This document shows, piece by piece, positions 4,725-5,251 of a DNA stretch of 5,251 nucleotides. Where the stretch lies: NCBI GenBank assembly GCA_946635125.1, contig CAMPBB010000045.1:1-5251 (forward strand), in the 5' to 3' direction. The stretch comes from an uncultured Clostridia bacterium. Its GTDB lineage: Bacteria; Bacillota; Clostridia; Christensenellales; UBA1242. Positions within the stretch are counted from its first letter, which is position 1; every line of letters begins with the position of its first letter. The notes under the pieces are model-generated. The model was not told the DNA's origin, made no database searches, and saw nothing but the letters and a program-made list of their open reading frames with translations. The position numbers and the translations under genes are program-made.

Positions 4725-5186
4725 TTATTCACCCATACTTAGTTTAAAGTTTAAAAGTGGTCTATCAAGTTCTGTGCCATATTTTTTTAAATCTTCTTGA
4801 AGCTTTTTTGTTATTTCTCTTGGATAAATTGGGTCATATTCATCAATTTTTGAAAGGTCAATTAGAGTTGGATTATATGTTCCATAAACTTCGGGGTTAT
4901 ATGTTGAATATTCAACAGCATCAGTTTTGTGAATGTTTCCAGAAATCCATTCGCAAACAAAAAAACCTTGAAGCGTGTCTTCTTGTTCCATGAAGTAAAT
5001 CATTTTCTTGGCTTTAACTTTTATTCCAAACTCTTCCATAACTTCTCTTTCACAGCATTCTTCTTTTGTTTCATTTCCTTCAAGGCCACCGCCAGGATAC
5101 ACCCAATAATGTCTGCCGTTTTTGTGTCTTTCCATTAAAGCAAGTTTTCCATCTTTAATTATTATTGCACGATATCTTTCGGTCAT
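4725..5186 (-). CDS. Nudix hydrolase
   Basis: This 153-residue Nudix-fold protein hydrolyses a nucleoside diphosphate linked to another group, using divalent metal. The Nudix box is perfect at residues 33-55: Gly33, Glu39, then Arg47-Glu48 and Glu51-Glu52 in REVMEEFGI, satisfying GX5EX7REUXEEXGU. A hydrophobic strand (RAIIIKDGKLALM) precedes it and YWVYPGGG leads into it. The C-terminal region (about 84-153) is rich in Tyr and acidic residues and has no recognisable specificity motif, so the substrate is unknown. A GTG at 5195 is in frame, but the ATG at 5186 is preferred: GAGG (5198-5195 on the minus strand) overlaps that GTG and sits 8 nt before the ATG, whereas nothing precedes the GTG. 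The gene is convergent with the aminopeptidase gene and looks monocistronic. Confidence 0.94.
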   Translation of the reverse strand: MTERYRAIIIKDGKLALMERHKNGRHYWVYPGGGLEGNETKEECCEREVMEEFGIKVKAKKMIYFMEQEDTLQGFFVCEWISGNIHKTDAVEYSTYNPEVYGTYNPTLIDLSKIDEYDPIYPREITKKLQEDLKKYGTELDRPLLNFKLSMGE

Positions 5187-5216
5187 TTTTTCCACCTCAC
5201 TTTTATTGCTAGTTTT

Positions 5217-5245
5217 AGTATATCATATAATATAAAAAATGTTAA
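5217..5245 (-). promoter_or_regulatory. Promoter of the Nudix hydrolase gene
   Basis: On the minus strand TTAACA (5245-5240) and TATACT (5222-5217) are separated by 17 nt, with TG in the extended -10 position (TGATATACT). The predicted start is near 5210, leaving a leader of about 24 nt that contains the GAGG Shine-Dalgarno. Confidence 0.7.
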
Positions 5246-5251
5246 ATAAAA

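Noticed and set aside
1..5251. Mycoplasma-type code with TGA as tryptophan
   Set aside because: Tryptophans fall at TGG codons in conserved motifs and no gene has an in-frame TGA, so the standard code explains everything.

Overview
The window is an AT-rich stretch from a low-GC Gram-positive (Firmicutes-type) bacterium, most likely an uncultured Clostridia/Bacilli lineage. The strongest sign is the rplU-prp-rpmA operon, in which ribosomal protein L27 carries the N-terminal extension removed by the Prp protease, a Firmicutes/Fusobacteria-type arrangement. The genes use the standard code: tryptophans are TGG (for example three in the flavin reductase-like gene and four in the aminopeptidase), every complete gene ends in TAA or TAG, and none has an in-frame TGA. 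This argues against a code-4 mollicute.

Layout. At 1-267 (minus) is the N-terminal part of a gene running off the left edge, possibly a ferritin-like/DUF2383-type clostridial protein. A divergent intergenic region holds an extended -10 promoter and a candidate structured leader for the ribosomal operon: rplU (454-762), prp (765-1103) and rpmA (1093-1377), closed by a terminator. A flavin reductase-like gene (1466-1939, plus) faces a four-helix membrane protein with a C-terminal SHOCT domain (2013-2726, minus) across a bidirectional terminator. The membrane gene is divergent from a small XRE-type regulator (2939-3181, plus). The region between them carries two 23-bp direct repeats 53 bp apart, overlapping promoter-like elements, plus a perfect inverted repeat just before the regulator's Shine-Dalgarno. 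Next come an M18 aminopeptidase (3298-4659, plus) and, across another bidirectional terminator, a Nudix hydrolase (4725-5186, minus) with its own promoter at the right edge.

How the genes relate. Only rplU-prp-rpmA is a clear functional unit: Prp cleaves pre-L27 so that the mature protein can enter the 50S subunit. The remaining genes look like single-gene transcription units, each with its own promoter and terminator. The XRE/SHOCT pair is the only other candidate module; its coupling is inferred from divergent arrangement and repeats, not from known function. There is no mobile element, CRISPR array, tRNA or rRNA, and no gene-free stretch exceeds 300 bases. Most of the window is ordinary chromosomal housekeeping content; the XRE/SHOCT intergenic region is the part most worth a second look.
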